Positions 41,733 to 49,986 of a DNA stretch of 64,000 nucleotides are shown piece by piece. Position 1 is the first letter of the stretch. Every line of letters begins with the position of its first letter. The position numbers and the translations under genes were made by a program. Origin of the DNA: Pseudonocardia sp. C8 (GTDB taxonomy: Bacteria; Actinomycetota; Actinomycetes; Mycobacteriales; Pseudonocardiaceae). The DNA lies in assembly GCF_014267175.1 (NCBI RefSeq), contig NZ_JACMTR010000002.1:3559501-3623500 (forward strand). Reading direction: 5' to 3'. The notes beneath the pieces were generated by a model. The model was not told where the DNA came from. It searched no databases and worked only from the letters and a program-made list of their open reading frames with translations.

Positions 41733-42775
41733 GAGGGCTCGGCCACCAGGGTCATCGTGAGCGAGTGCCCGACGCCGAGCCCCGGTCCGGCGCCGCGCTC
41801 CAGTTCCAGCAGGGCGTGCGCGAGCCGGGCCGCGTCGGCCTCGCCGAGCCGGCCGGCACCGGCCCACGGCTCCAGCACCCGGTTCCAGCGGGCGGCGAAG
41901 CGCTCCAGCCAGGCCAGCACGTCCGCCGGCGCCCCCGCCGTCGCCGGCACGAACCCCAGGTCGGACGGCCGCACCCGGGCCGGCTCGCGGAGCAGGTCGT
42001 TCACCAGCGTGCGGAACCGCGGGACCTGCGGGTGGAACGTCCCGGTCGCGGTGTGCCGGCCGACCAGCACCGACCGGTCGACGGCGGTCCGCGACACGAT
42101 CCGCGCCCCGCTGCCGGCGACCGCGGCGTCGACGGCGGCGTCGAGCGCGGGCCGGGAGTAGAACGTCATCGGCTCGGAGATCGCCGCACCGGCCCCGGCG
42201 AAGAAGCTCATCGCGTAGTCCCAGCGCTCGGCACCCCACCGTGGCTGCCACTCGACCGAGTACCGGCCGAGGACGTCGACGACCACCGCGGCCCGCCGTC
42301 CGCGGGCGGCCACGGCGGACAGGACCGAGTGCAGCGCGGCGACCAGCTCGTCCCGGGTGAGGTGCGAGTACGGCACCCCGCAGGACAGGTAGAGGTCGAA
42401 CGCGCCCTCCGGGAGGGTGTCGCGCACGTCGCCCCGCACGAACGACGCCGACGGCGAGGTCACCGTCGCGCGGGCGGTCTCGACCATCTCCGGGTCGACG
42501 TCCAGCCCGACATAGGTGAGCCGGTCCTCGTCGACGAGCGGCGGGGCGTCCGGGGCGGGGCGGGCGAGCAGCGCGAACCCGTCGGCGGTGCCGGACCCGA
42601 CGTCGAGGACGTGGACCGGGTCGTGCTGTCCCAGGCCCAGCGCGCCGAGCGCGCCCGCGATCACACGCCGGGTCACCGGCTCCTCGGAGAGGATCTTCAC
42701 GGGGTCCCGCCGCGACGGCGAGAGGTAGTGGGCGCTCGCCCCGCGGTACGACGGCGCCTGCTGGGAACGGGTCAC
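41729..42775 (-). CDS. SAM-dependent methyltransferase
   Basis: A 348-residue class I methyltransferase. Motif I is 'VLDVGSGTADGFALLA' (about residues 54-69), with 'YVGLDVDPEMVETARA' for the acidic ribose ligand and 'DLYLSCGVPYSHLTRDEL' as motif IV. The C-terminal 150 residues are an additional, unassigned region. The substrate is unknown. GTG start after AAGGA. Its stop lies in a palindromic hairpin and overlaps the AraC start. It is about 120 bp downstream of the DUF397 gene and separated from it by a terminator. Confidence 0.82.
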   Translation of the reverse strand: MTRSQQAPSYRGASAHYLSPSRRDPVKILSEEPVTRRVIAGALGALGLGQHDPVHVLDVGSGTADGFALLARPAPDAPPLVDEDRLTYVGLDVDPEMVETARATVTSPSASFVRGDVRDTLPEGAFDLYLSCGVPYSHLTRDELVAALHSVLSAVAARGRRAAVVVDVLGRYSVEWQPRWGAERWDYAMSFFAGAGAAISEPMTFYSRPALDAAVDAAVAGSGARIVSRTAVDRSVLVGRHTATGTFHPQVPRFRTLVNDLLREPARVRPSDLGFVPATAGAPADVLAWLERFAARWNRVLEPWAGAGRLGEADAARLAHALLELERGAGPGLGVGHSLTMTLVAEPS

Positions 42776-42854
42776 CGTTCCTTCCTACCGCGCGCCGGGC
42801 GGCTCCGGCGGGCTCCTGTGGCCGGTCTCGCGCCACGCGCGGCGGACCGGCTCA

Positions 42855-42889
42855 CCGCGGGCGGCCGGGGTCGGGCCGGCCGCCCGCGG
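42855..42889 (-). terminator. Terminator of the DUF397 gene
   Basis: A perfect 14-bp stem (42855-42868 with 42876-42889, core CCGCGGGCGGCCGG) and a 7-nt loop, starting 7 bp past the DUF397 stop codon. Confidence 0.75.
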
Positions 42890-42895
42890 GAGGTC

Positions 42896-43123
42896 TCAGG
42901 CGAGGTCGTCCAGCTCGCCGTTCTTGATCGAGGTGAGGAAGCTCGCCATGCCGGTGCTGGAGAAGGACAGCACGGTGCCCTGCGGGTCACGGGAGTTCCG
43001 GACCCGGACGCCCTCCCCGGCGACCGCGAGCTCGACGCAGTTGCCCTGGTACCCGCTCCGCACGCTCTTTCGCCAGACCAGTGCGTCGGACGACGCCGGG
43101 CTCGGCAGATGCATCTGATCCAT
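42896..43123 (-). CDS. DUF397 domain protein
   Basis: A 75-residue protein with the DUF397 signature 'WRKSVRSGYQGNCVELA' and 'VRVRNSRDPQGTVLSFSSTG'. DUF397 proteins are small actinobacterial partners of DUF5753-type HTH regulators (the WhiJ-like system) and are thought to act as antagonists or effectors. The ATG at 43123 has GAGGTGA about 9 nt upstream. The HTH partner lies directly upstream on the same strand, separated by 124 bp and its own terminator. Confidence 0.88.
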   Translation of the reverse strand: MDQMHLPSPASSDALVWRKSVRSGYQGNCVELAVAGEGVRVRNSRDPQGTVLSFSSTGMASFLTSIKNGELDDLA

Positions 43124-43210
43124 GCGAACGCTCACCTCATCTGCACGTGCATTTTCGGTTGCGCACGAAAGTAGCAGCGCGGCAAGGGGTTCGGTCATCC
43201 CGCGACCGGG

Positions 43211-43241
43211 CGGGCGCCCGGCGGTCGTTCCGCCGCGCCCG
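43211..43241 (-). terminator. Hairpin after the DUF5753 HTH gene
   Basis: CGGGCGCCCGGCGG (43211-43224) pairs with CCGCCGCGCCCG (43230-43241) with a 2-nt bulge, just past the HTH gene stop at 43248. Confidence 0.55.
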
Positions 43242-43247
43242 GCGGGC

Positions 43248-44141
43248 TCAGCCCTCGGTGACCAGCTTCGACAGCGCCTGGCGGGTGCGGTCCGGCGACA
43301 GGGCGTCCACGGTGAGCTGGTCCATCGCCCGCCCGTAGCGCTCGACGTCCGCCCGCTTGTCCAGGTACGAGGCCCCGGTCATCTCCTCGAGGTAGACCAG
43401 GTCCGGCAGCTCCGGCTCGGCGAACCGGAGCATGGTGAACGCGTGCTCGGCGCCGTAGCCGGAGACCTCCCACGGCAGCAGCTGGACGACGACGTTCGGC
43501 AGCGCGGTCACCTCCAGCAGGTGCTCGAGCTGGCGGCGGAGCACCGCCCCGCCGCCCACCGGCCGGTGCAGCACCGACTCGTCGAGCACCGCCCAGAACG
43601 TCGGCGCGTCCTTGCGGTGCAGCACCTTCTGCCGGCGCATCCGGACCTCGAGCCGCTTCTCGACGCTCGCCCGCTCGGCCGGCGGCAGGTCGAGGTGCCC
43701 GCCGCTGACGATCGCCCTGGCGTACTCCTCGGTCTGCAGCAGGCCCGGCACGTAGAGCAGCTCGTAGGACGAGATCCGCGAGGCGGACGCCTCCAGCCCC
43801 ACGAAGTCCTCGAACCAGCCGGGCACGACGTCGTTGTAGCGGGCCCACCAGCCGCTCTCGTTGCTCTCCTCGGCCATGGCGAGCACGTGGTCGCGCTCGG
43901 GCCCCTCGCCGACGCCGTACATGGTGAGCAGGTCGGCGACGTCGCGGAGCTTGAACCCGACCTTGCCGGACTCGAGACGGCTCATCTTGGAGTCGGACCC
44001 GCGGATCGCGTACGCGGCGTCGGCCCGCTTGATGCCGGCGCGCTCGCGCAGCCGCTTGAGGTGCGCGCCGAGCACGATCCGCCGCGCGGTCGGCCCGCGG
44101 TCACCGCCGGGCGGGATCGGGCTGTTCGGGCTCGGGACCAC
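43248..44141 (-). CDS. HTH regulator with DUF5753 domain (WhiJ-like)
   Basis: A 297-residue regulator with an N-terminal XRE-type HTH ('LGAHLKRLRERAGIKRADAA', then 'YAIRGSDSKMSRLESGKVGF') and a C-terminal DUF5753 domain ('ISSYELLYVPGLLQTEEYAR', 'LEVRMRRQKVLHRKDAPTFW'). This class works with DUF397 proteins in actinomycete development and secondary metabolism. The GTG at 44141 follows AGGAG by 9 nt, better supported than longer starts. It is divergent from the DUF574 methyltransferase gene. Confidence 0.88.
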   Translation of the reverse strand: MVPSPNSPIPPGGDRGPTARRIVLGAHLKRLRERAGIKRADAAYAIRGSDSKMSRLESGKVGFKLRDVADLLTMYGVGEGPERDHVLAMAEESNESGWWARYNDVVPGWFEDFVGLEASASRISSYELLYVPGLLQTEEYARAIVSGGHLDLPPAERASVEKRLEVRMRRQKVLHRKDAPTFWAVLDESVLHRPVGGGAVLRRQLEHLLEVTALPNVVVQLLPWEVSGYGAEHAFTMLRFAEPELPDLVYLEEMTGASYLDKRADVERYGRAMDQLTVDALSPDRTRQALSKLVTEG

Positions 44142-44386
44142 CGGGGCGGACTCCTGCAGGTCGGCTGTGGGGCGCTGCTGTCGCTCCGACCGGCCGCCGC
44201 GCACGCCACGTGCCGATCGGGTGACCCACCCTACACAGCGGTTTCCCAGGTCGGCATGCAGATCGATCACAGTGTCGCGAACGACCGGTGACGGTGCGTA
44301 CCCGGACGGCGTGGTCCGCTACCGTGCTCCCACCGGTGATCGGCGCCACCGGAGCACCGACGACGACTCGAGTGAGGACAGCACTG

Positions 44387-45211
44387 ATGGCCCAGCCGAC
44401 CGAAGGTCGCGCCCCCGCCTACATCGACACGTCCAAGGCCAGCATCGCGCGGGTCTACGACTACGCCCTCGGCGGCAAGGACAACTACGAGGTCGACCGG
44501 GAGACCATCGAGCGGGTCCGGAAGGTCGCGCCGGAGGTCAACCAGCTCGCGATCGACAACCGCGCGTTCCTCATCCGCGCCTCCCGGTTCATCGCCACCC
44601 AGACCTCGATCACCCAGTTCCTCGACTGCGGCTCCGGCCTGCCGACCGCGGAGAACACCCACCAGGTCGTGCAGCGGCTGCAGCCCGAGGCGCGGGTCGT
44701 CTACGTCGACAACGACCCGACCGTCATCGCGCACGGCCGGGCCCTGCTCGAGGACAACGAGCTGACCCACTTCTCCGCCGCCGACATCCGCGACCCGCAG
44801 GCGGTGTTCTCCGACCCGGCGGTGGACGGTTTCCTCGACCTCGACCAGCCGGTCGCGCTGTTCCAGATCGGGACCATCCACCACTTCGAGGACTCCGACC
44901 GGCCCCAGAAGATCATGGCCGACTACGTCGAGCGGCTCGCCCCGGGCAGCATGGTCGCGATCGCGCACTTCTTCGACCCGGAGAACGCCGACAGCGACCT
45001 GGCCCGCCGGATGGAGCAGGTCTTCGTGCACAGCCCGATGGGCAGTGGGCGGTTCCGGACGATGGCCGAGATCCAGGGGCTGTTCCCCGGCCTGGAGATG
45101 GTCGACCCGGGCGTCGTGCCCTGCTACCGGTGGTGGCCGGACGGCCCCCAGCTCGGGCCCGAGGACGCCGTGCAGCGCTGCATCGTCGGCGGCGTGGGGA
45201 TCAAGAAGTGA
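44387..45211 (+). CDS. DUF574 (SAV2177-family) SAM-dependent methyltransferase
   Basis: A 274-residue methyltransferase of the actinomycete-specific DUF574 family: 'KASIARVYDYALGGKDNYEV' near the start is diagnostic, followed by 'FLDCGSGLPTAENTHQV' (motif I) and 'VVYVDNDPTVIAHGRALL'. The substrate is unknown. These proteins are frequently linked to DUF397/DUF5753 regulators, as here. GAGGA precedes the ATG at 44387 by about 8 nt. A bulged hairpin follows the stop. Confidence 0.9.
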   Translation: MAQPTEGRAPAYIDTSKASIARVYDYALGGKDNYEVDRETIERVRKVAPEVNQLAIDNRAFLIRASRFIATQTSITQFLDCGSGLPTAENTHQVVQRLQPEARVVYVDNDPTVIAHGRALLEDNELTHFSAADIRDPQAVFSDPAVDGFLDLDQPVALFQIGTIHHFEDSDRPQKIMADYVERLAPGSMVAIAHFFDPENADSDLARRMEQVFVHSPMGSGRFRTMAEIQGLFPGLEMVDPGVVPCYRWWPDGPQLGPEDAVQRCIVGGVGIKK

Positions 45212-45232
45212 ACCGGTGAGGGCCGGCTTCAC
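45208..45232 (+). terminator. Hairpin after the DUF574 methyltransferase
   Basis: GTGAACCGG (45208-45216) pairs with CCGGCTTCAC (45223-45232), with one bulged C. The TGA stop lies in the left arm. Confidence 0.5.
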
Positions 45233-45356
45233 GCTCGACCACGACACACCTGCACGTCGCGCAGCTGACCCCGCGCGGACCGGGCTGGCCCCGCTCGACG
45301 CCCGCTGACCGGCGGCTGTTGCGCGACGCTCCCCCGGAGGCGCATACTCGCCTTAA

Positions 45357-45372
45357 TTCAACGGCAGTTGAA
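45357..45372. promoter_or_regulatory. Inverted repeat before the FAD monooxygenase
   Basis: TTCAAC-GGCA-GTTGAA is a perfect 6+6 inverted repeat ending 15 bp before the ATG at 45387, overlapping the ribosome site region. It is AT-rich for this genome and resembles TetR/MarR operators upstream of flavoprotein monooxygenases. No such regulator gene is adjacent. Confidence 0.6.
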
Positions 45373-45386
45373 ATGGGGTGACGGCG

Positions 45387-46652
45387 ATGGAGCGCACGAC
45401 GTGCTGCGTGGTCGGTGGCGGCCCGGCCGGGATGATGCTCGGGCTGCTGCTCGCCCGCGCCGGGGTCGAGGTGACCGTCCTCGAGAAGCACGGCGACTTC
45501 CTGCGGGACTTCCGCGGGGACACCGTGCACCCGACCACCCTCGACCTGCTCGACGACCTCGGCCTCGGCGAACGGTTCGCGGCGCTGCCGCAGAGCCGCG
45601 TCGAGCAGGTGGCGCTGCCCGACGAGCAGGGCGGGCTCCAGCGGGTCGGCAACTTCGACCTGCTGCGCCGGGTCGGCGTGCGGCACCCGTACGTCGCGAT
45701 GGTCCCGCAGTGGGACCTCCTCGACCTGCTGGCCGACGCGGGCCGGGCCGAGCCGTCCTTCCGGCTCCGGATGGATACCCGGGCCACCTCGGTGATCCGG
45801 GAGCACGGCCGCGTCGTCGGCGTCCGCCACCGCACCGAGACCGCGGACGGCGGGCACGTCGACGGCGAGCTGCGGGCCGACCTCACCGTCGCCTGCGACG
45901 GCCGGCACTCGGTGCTGCGTGCCGAGTCGGGGCTGCCGGTGACCGAGTTCGACGTCCCGTTCGACACCTGGTGGTTCCGGGTCCCGCGGCGCGCGGACGA
46001 GACCGGGGCGATGCTGCTGCCGAAGGTGGGGCGGGGCAAGTTCGCCGTCTGCATCCCGCGCGAGGGGTACTTCCAGATCGCCTACCTCGCCTCCAAAGGC
46101 ATTGACGCGCAGCTGCGGGCCCGCGGGATCGAGGCGTTCCGGGCGGACGTGGCCGAGCTGATCCCGGAGATCGCCGACCGGGTCGGCGAGATCGCCTCGA
46201 TGGACGACGTCAAGCACCTCGACGTCCGGCTGAACCGGCTGCGCCGCTGGCACGTCGACGGCCTGCTGTGCCTCGGCGACGCCGCCCACGCGATGTCCCC
46301 GATCGGCGGCGTGGGCATCAACCTGGCGATCCAGGACGCCGTCGCCGCGGCCACCCTGCTCGCCGCACCGCTGCGGCGGGGCACGGTCACCGAGGCCGAC
46401 CTCGCCCGGGTCCGCAACCGCAGGCTGGTACCGACGGTGCTGGTCCAGGGCCTGCAGCGGATCATGCACGCGAACATCGCCGGCCCGGCGCTGGCCGGTG
46501 AGCTCGACGGGCCGCCGGCCCCGGTGATCCGGCTGATGCGGTCGGTGCCGGCCCTGCAGATCGTCCCGGCCTACCTCATCGGCGTCGGGTTCCGCCCGGA
46601 ACGTGCCCCCGCCTTCGCCCTCCGGGCCCGTGAGGGGTTACGAGGGTCCTGA
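45387..46652 (+). CDS. FAD-dependent monooxygenase (PHBH-like)
   Basis: A 421-residue class A flavoprotein monooxygenase. The N-terminal Rossmann GGGPAG ('CCVVGGGPAGMMLGLLLARA'), the middle 'ACDGRHSVLRAESGL' (DG motif) and 'CLGDAAHAMSPIGGVGINLA' (GD motif) are all intact. It would hydroxylate an aromatic or polyketide-like compound using NAD(P)H and O2. The ATG at 45387 is preferred over GTG 45378 because GGGGTG is 6 nt upstream. A palindromic operator lies just before it. The 3' end overlaps the convergent DUF3500 gene by 15 bp within a hairpin. Confidence 0.9.
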   Translation: MERTTCCVVGGGPAGMMLGLLLARAGVEVTVLEKHGDFLRDFRGDTVHPTTLDLLDDLGLGERFAALPQSRVEQVALPDEQGGLQRVGNFDLLRRVGVRHPYVAMVPQWDLLDLLADAGRAEPSFRLRMDTRATSVIREHGRVVGVRHRTETADGGHVDGELRADLTVACDGRHSVLRAESGLPVTEFDVPFDTWWFRVPRRADETGAMLLPKVGRGKFAVCIPREGYFQIAYLASKGIDAQLRARGIEAFRADVAELIPEIADRVGEIASMDDVKHLDVRLNRLRRWHVDGLLCLGDAAHAMSPIGGVGINLAIQDAVAAATLLAAPLRRGTVTEADLARVRNRRLVPTVLVQGLQRIMHANIAGPALAGELDGPPAPVIRLMRSVPALQIVPAYLIGVGFRPERAPAFALRAREGLRGS

Positions 46653-46673
46653 CCCTCCGTTCTGCTCACGGGC
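46626..46673. terminator. Hairpin shared by two convergent genes
   Basis: The outer stem GCCCGTGAG (46626-46634) pairs with CTCACGGGC (46665-46673), and GAGGGTC (46642-46648) pairs with GACCCTC (46651-46657) inside. It covers both stop codons (FAD gene TGA 46650-46652, DUF3500 gene at 46638-46640) and is a weaker relative of the GTGAGTGG elements. Confidence 0.55.
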
Positions 46674-47735
46674 AGCGTGCTGCCCGAGGACGTCGAGGCC
46701 GAAGTCGGATGCGGGGTTGCGCCAGACCGAGTGGGCGTGGTTCGCGTCGTCCTGCGTATTGTCCCACTCCAGCAGCAGCTGCGGTCCCTGCAGCCGGTAG
46801 TAGTGCGGCCGGCCCGGTTCGAGCGGGCCGGCCCACGCGAGGTGCACCTCGTCGAGTGCGGCGTCGTCCTCGTAGCGCGCCGCCGGGGACACCGCTGCCG
46901 GCACCCGGTCCAGGTAGGACGACAACAGCCTGCGCAGCAGCTCGCGGCCCCGGTCGTCGAGCACGCTGGCCGGGACGCCCTGCGGCGCGTCGGTGAGCTC
47001 GACCTCCTCGGTGCCGGGGACCGGCTCAACCGGGCCGGGCGGGCTCTCCCGGCGGATCGCGGACGTCGGCAGTGGCCGGTCGCCGGGGCCGACCACCGCA
47101 CGGTTCGCGGTGACGAGGTCCGGCGGGGCCGTCTCCAGCAGCACCGCCCGGTCCAGCAGCTCCGGCGGCAGCCCGCGGACGATCTCCCGGCCCAGGTCCT
47201 CGGTCGGGCCCAGCGGCCGGCTCGTGCCCCCGCCGAGCAGCGGCGTCCCGGCCGGGTTGGTACCGAGGAAGCACGGCGTCGTCGCGACGACCCGGCCGTC
47301 GACGACGAGGTTGTTGAGCGACACGTGGTGCCCGCCGAACCGCCACCCCCACGTCCCGCTCGCCGGGTCGCCGAAGACCCGCAGGTAGTACAGCCCGGGG
47401 TCGCGGAACCGTTCCCGGTAGGGCCGCTCGGGCCAGCCCTGGTTCCGGTCCAGGACGTTCTCCAGCCCCATCACCGCGGCGACGGTGGCGAACCCGGCCT
47501 CGGACAGCCCCGACGCCACGAGCCGCATCGCCCGCTGCTGCTGCGCCGGGGCCTGGTCGTGCAGGGTGAGCCCGCCGTGGTCGGTGGGCGTGTAGAACCA
47601 GCGCCGGCGCTCGGCGTCGTCGCCCCGCGGCCCGTCCCCGGTCCCGGACGCGGCCTGGTCGCGGTCGAGGGTGTCGAGCCACGCCGTCGCGGCCTCCGCC
47701 ATCGCCGCGGCGGTGTCCTGCTCCCCGGTCGTCAC
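46638..47735 (-). CDS. DUF3500 family protein
   Basis: A 365-residue protein of the DUF3500 family, for which no reaction is established. Family-typical segments are 'WFYTPTDHGGLTLHDQAPAQ', 'WGWRFGGHHVSLNNLVVDGR' and 'QGPQLLLEWDNTQDDANHAH' followed by 'SVWRNPASDFGLDVLGQH'. His-rich motifs suggest metal binding. There is no signal peptide. GTG start at 47735. It overlaps the convergent FAD monooxygenase gene by 15 bp and is divergent from the DUF3152 gene. Confidence 0.85.
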   Translation of the reverse strand: MTTGEQDTAAAMAEAATAWLDTLDRDQAASGTGDGPRGDDAERRRWFYTPTDHGGLTLHDQAPAQQQRAMRLVASGLSEAGFATVAAVMGLENVLDRNQGWPERPYRERFRDPGLYYLRVFGDPASGTWGWRFGGHHVSLNNLVVDGRVVATTPCFLGTNPAGTPLLGGGTSRPLGPTEDLGREIVRGLPPELLDRAVLLETAPPDLVTANRAVVGPGDRPLPTSAIRRESPPGPVEPVPGTEEVELTDAPQGVPASVLDDRGRELLRRLLSSYLDRVPAAVSPAARYEDDAALDEVHLAWAGPLEPGRPHYYRLQGPQLLLEWDNTQDDANHAHSVWRNPASDFGLDVLGQHAAREQNGGSGPS

Positions 47736-47832
47736 AACCGGTCACGCTAACCCGGGTCCGCAGCCGGCACACGGCCATCGCACCGGGGTGTCACGGACGG
47801 GGGGTGAGCCGCGCGCCGGGTCGTGCGAACCG

Positions 47833-48633
47833 ATGCGGTCTGGGACGCTGTCCGCCGTGCCGCCGCACCCGACCCCGGTCGCCGCCCGGCCGGTCCGCAC
47901 CGGCCGCGGACCGGTGCACCCGGGCCGGGTCGTCGCCGTGGTCGCCCTGGTCGTCACCGCCTGCGGCACCGGCCCGGACGGCGGCGTGTCCCCCACCCCG
48001 GCGCCCGGCCCGCCCGCAGGGGAGGCGACGGCCGCGCCGGCCGCGCCGGTGGCTCCCGCCCCGCCCGCGGTGTCCGAGGCCGACCGCCGCGCCGGCCTGC
48101 GCGGGCGCGGGGTGCCCCGCACGGCGTCCGGGGAACCGGTCGTGGTCCCCGGCCGCACCGCCGCCCCGGCGGGCCGGGCCCGCACGGTCCCGATGCGGGT
48201 GGAGGTGGAACGCGGGACGGACGTCGACGGCGCCGCGTTCGCAGGCTTCGTGACGGCCGTGGTCAACGACCCGCGGTCCTGGGGCGGTGACGGCTCGGTG
48301 GGCTTCGCCCGCACCGACGGCCCCGCCCCGCTGCGGATCATCCTGGCCACCCCGGCACTGGCCGACCGGCTGTGCCTGCCGCTGGACACGGTGGGCCGGC
48401 TGTCGTGCCGCAACGGCGACCGGGTCGTGCTGAACCTGGAGCGCTGGGTCACCGGCACCCCCGAGTATGCGCGTGACCTCACCGCGTACCGCCGCTACCT
48501 GGTCAACCACGAGGTCGGGCACTGGCTCGGTCACGGCCACGAGGACTGCCCGGGCCGGGGCCACCCGGCGCCGGTGATGCTGCAGCAGACGCTCGGGCTG
48601 GACGGCTGCGCCCCGAACTCGTGGCCGCGCTGA
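47833..48633 (+). CDS. Secreted DUF3152 metalloprotease-like protein
   Basis: A 266-residue protein with an N-terminal export signal ending in a lipobox-like 'VVALVVTACG' (about residues 36-45), a Pro/Ala-rich linker and a C-terminal DUF3152 domain. The 'NHEVGHWLGHGHEDC' motif is the HExxHxxGxxH zinc signature of metzincins, so it is probably an active extracellular protease or a zinc-binding relative. Four Cys may pair. The ATG at 47833 and a GTG at 47857 are both possible; either keeps the signal. Confidence 0.82.
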   Translation: MRSGTLSAVPPHPTPVAARPVRTGRGPVHPGRVVAVVALVVTACGTGPDGGVSPTPAPGPPAGEATAAPAAPVAPAPPAVSEADRRAGLRGRGVPRTASGEPVVVPGRTAAPAGRARTVPMRVEVERGTDVDGAAFAGFVTAVVNDPRSWGGDGSVGFARTDGPAPLRIILATPALADRLCLPLDTVGRLSCRNGDRVVLNLERWVTGTPEYARDLTAYRRYLVNHEVGHWLGHGHEDCPGRGHPAPVMLQQTLGLDGCAPNSWPR

Positions 48634-48682
48634 CGTCCGGGCTGCGCGAGGGGTCGGGCGTGACCCTCGACGCGCCCGGGGC

Positions 48683-49273
48683 TCATTCGGGCCGCTCGGT
48701 GTGCTCGTCCTCGGTGTCGGGGAGCTCGATCAGCGGGTCGGTGGCCAGGTCCCCGGCGCGGATCCGGTAGACCCACAGGGTGCGGCCGTAGTACTTGTCG
48801 GTCTCCCCGACCCAGGTGAGGCCCAGCCGCTGCGCGGTCGCGACCGCCGGCGCGTTGTCCGGACGGGTCACCGCGAACAGCTCGTCGACGTCCGGCTGGG
48901 CCAGCGCCCACTCGATCAACACGGCCGCGGCCTCCGTGGCGTAGCCGCGCCCCCAGGCGTCAGGGCGGATCTGGTAGCTGATCTCGAGGTCCTGGTCGTA
49001 CGGCGGCAGGAGGCGGATCGCCAGCCCGCCCACCACGACCCCGTCGCTGCGGCGCTCGACGGCCCACCGGCCCCGGGGCGGCTCGAGGTTCTGCTGGGCT
49101 TCGATCCAGGCGGTCAGCACGGCTCGCATCGCCTCGGCGTCGCCGATCCGGTCGGTGGCAGGCGTCAGCCACCCGGTGACGTCGGCGACCCCGTAGATCG
49201 CCAGGGCGTCCTCGGTGTCGCCGAGTCGCCAGCCGCGGATCCGCAGGCGCTCGGTGCCCAGTTCCTGCGCCAT
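48683..49273 (-). CDS. GNAT family N-acetyltransferase
   Basis: A 196-residue acetyltransferase of the RimJ/RimL-like type ('TERLRIRGWRLGDTEDALAI' at the start). The acetyl-CoA loop is 'IRPDAWGRGYATEAAAVLIE' (motif A, RxxGxG/A-like), followed by 'VTRPDNAPAVATAQRLGLTW'. It could acetylate a protein N-terminus, an amine or an antibiotic. It is a single gene; the 62-bp repeat array lies upstream. Confidence 0.88.
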   Translation of the reverse strand: MAQELGTERLRIRGWRLGDTEDALAIYGVADVTGWLTPATDRIGDAEAMRAVLTAWIEAQQNLEPPRGRWAVERRSDGVVVGGLAIRLLPPYDQDLEISYQIRPDAWGRGYATEAAAVLIEWALAQPDVDELFAVTRPDNAPAVATAQRLGLTWVGETDKYYGRTLWVYRIRAGDLATDPLIELPDTEDEHTERPE

Positions 49274-49320
49274 GGCGGCACGCTAGTGCGGACCGCGCAC
49301 GTCCGTCCACCGGTGGCCAC

Positions 49321-49882
49321 AACGTGCTGATCGACCCGGGCGCAACCGCCGACGCGCACGTTGTCGCCCGGCCCGGGCCGGAACGCGCTGATCGACTCAC
49401 GGCCGAGGCTCGACGTGCGCGATCCCGCCGGGGCCGGGGCGACAACGCGCTGATCGACCCAGGCACGGCGTCCGAGATGCGCCTTCCCGCCCTACCCGGG
49501 GCAACAGCGTGATGATCGACCCACGCACAGCGCCCGATACGCACGTACCCGCCCGCTTCGGGACGATAGCGTGCTGATCGACCCAGGCACGGGGATCGAG
49601 ATGCGCGCTCTCGCCCTACCCAGGGCAACAGCGTGCTGATCGACCCGGGCACCGGGCGTGAGGTGCACGTTGTCGTCCCGGAAGGGGCGGCATGGTGCTG
49701 ATCGATCTGGGCGCGGGGATCGAGAGGGCGCCTTCTCGCCCAACCCGGGGCCAGAACGTGCTGATCGACTCACGGCCGAGGCTCGACATGCGCGATCCCG
49801 CCGCGGCCGGGGCGACAACGTGCTGATCGACTCCGGCGCTGCGCCCGGTACGCACCTTGCCACCCCGCTGGGGACCGGATCG
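49321..49882. repeat. 62-bp-period tandem repeat array, 9 to 10 degenerate units
   Basis: A core CTGATCGA recurs at 49327, 49388, 49450, 49512 (first base changed), 49574, 49636, 49698, 49761 and 49823, with a tenth decayed unit near 49884. Spacings are 61-63 bp. Conserved parts of each unit are CGTGCTGATCGAC, a GAnaTGCGC-like block and a CCCGGGG end; units 2 and 8 are almost identical. The whole 713-bp gap between the GNAT and RibD-like genes has no supported gene. The period is not a multiple of 3, which argues against a repeated protein. Confidence 0.88.
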
Positions 49883-49986
49883 TGCTCGTCAGGGGATGCC
49901 GGGCCGCGGTGCGCACCGGGTACGCGCCGCCGGAGCACCGGCAGGGGTGCAACGGACACGCGCCACACCGGTGCGGCAGGCGTGCG

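Noticed and set aside
49321..49882. CRISPR array, suggested by a period of about 62 bp as in type I-E arrays
   Set aside because: The conserved sequence covers most of each unit and there is no clean repeat/spacer boundary. The would-be spacers resemble each other (units 2 and 8 almost identical), and there are no cas genes in the window.
48960..49968. Minus-strand frames reading 'PGSIST...' repeats through the 62-bp array
   Set aside because: The repeated peptide changes frame from unit to unit because the period is not a multiple of three, so there is no continuous repeated protein.
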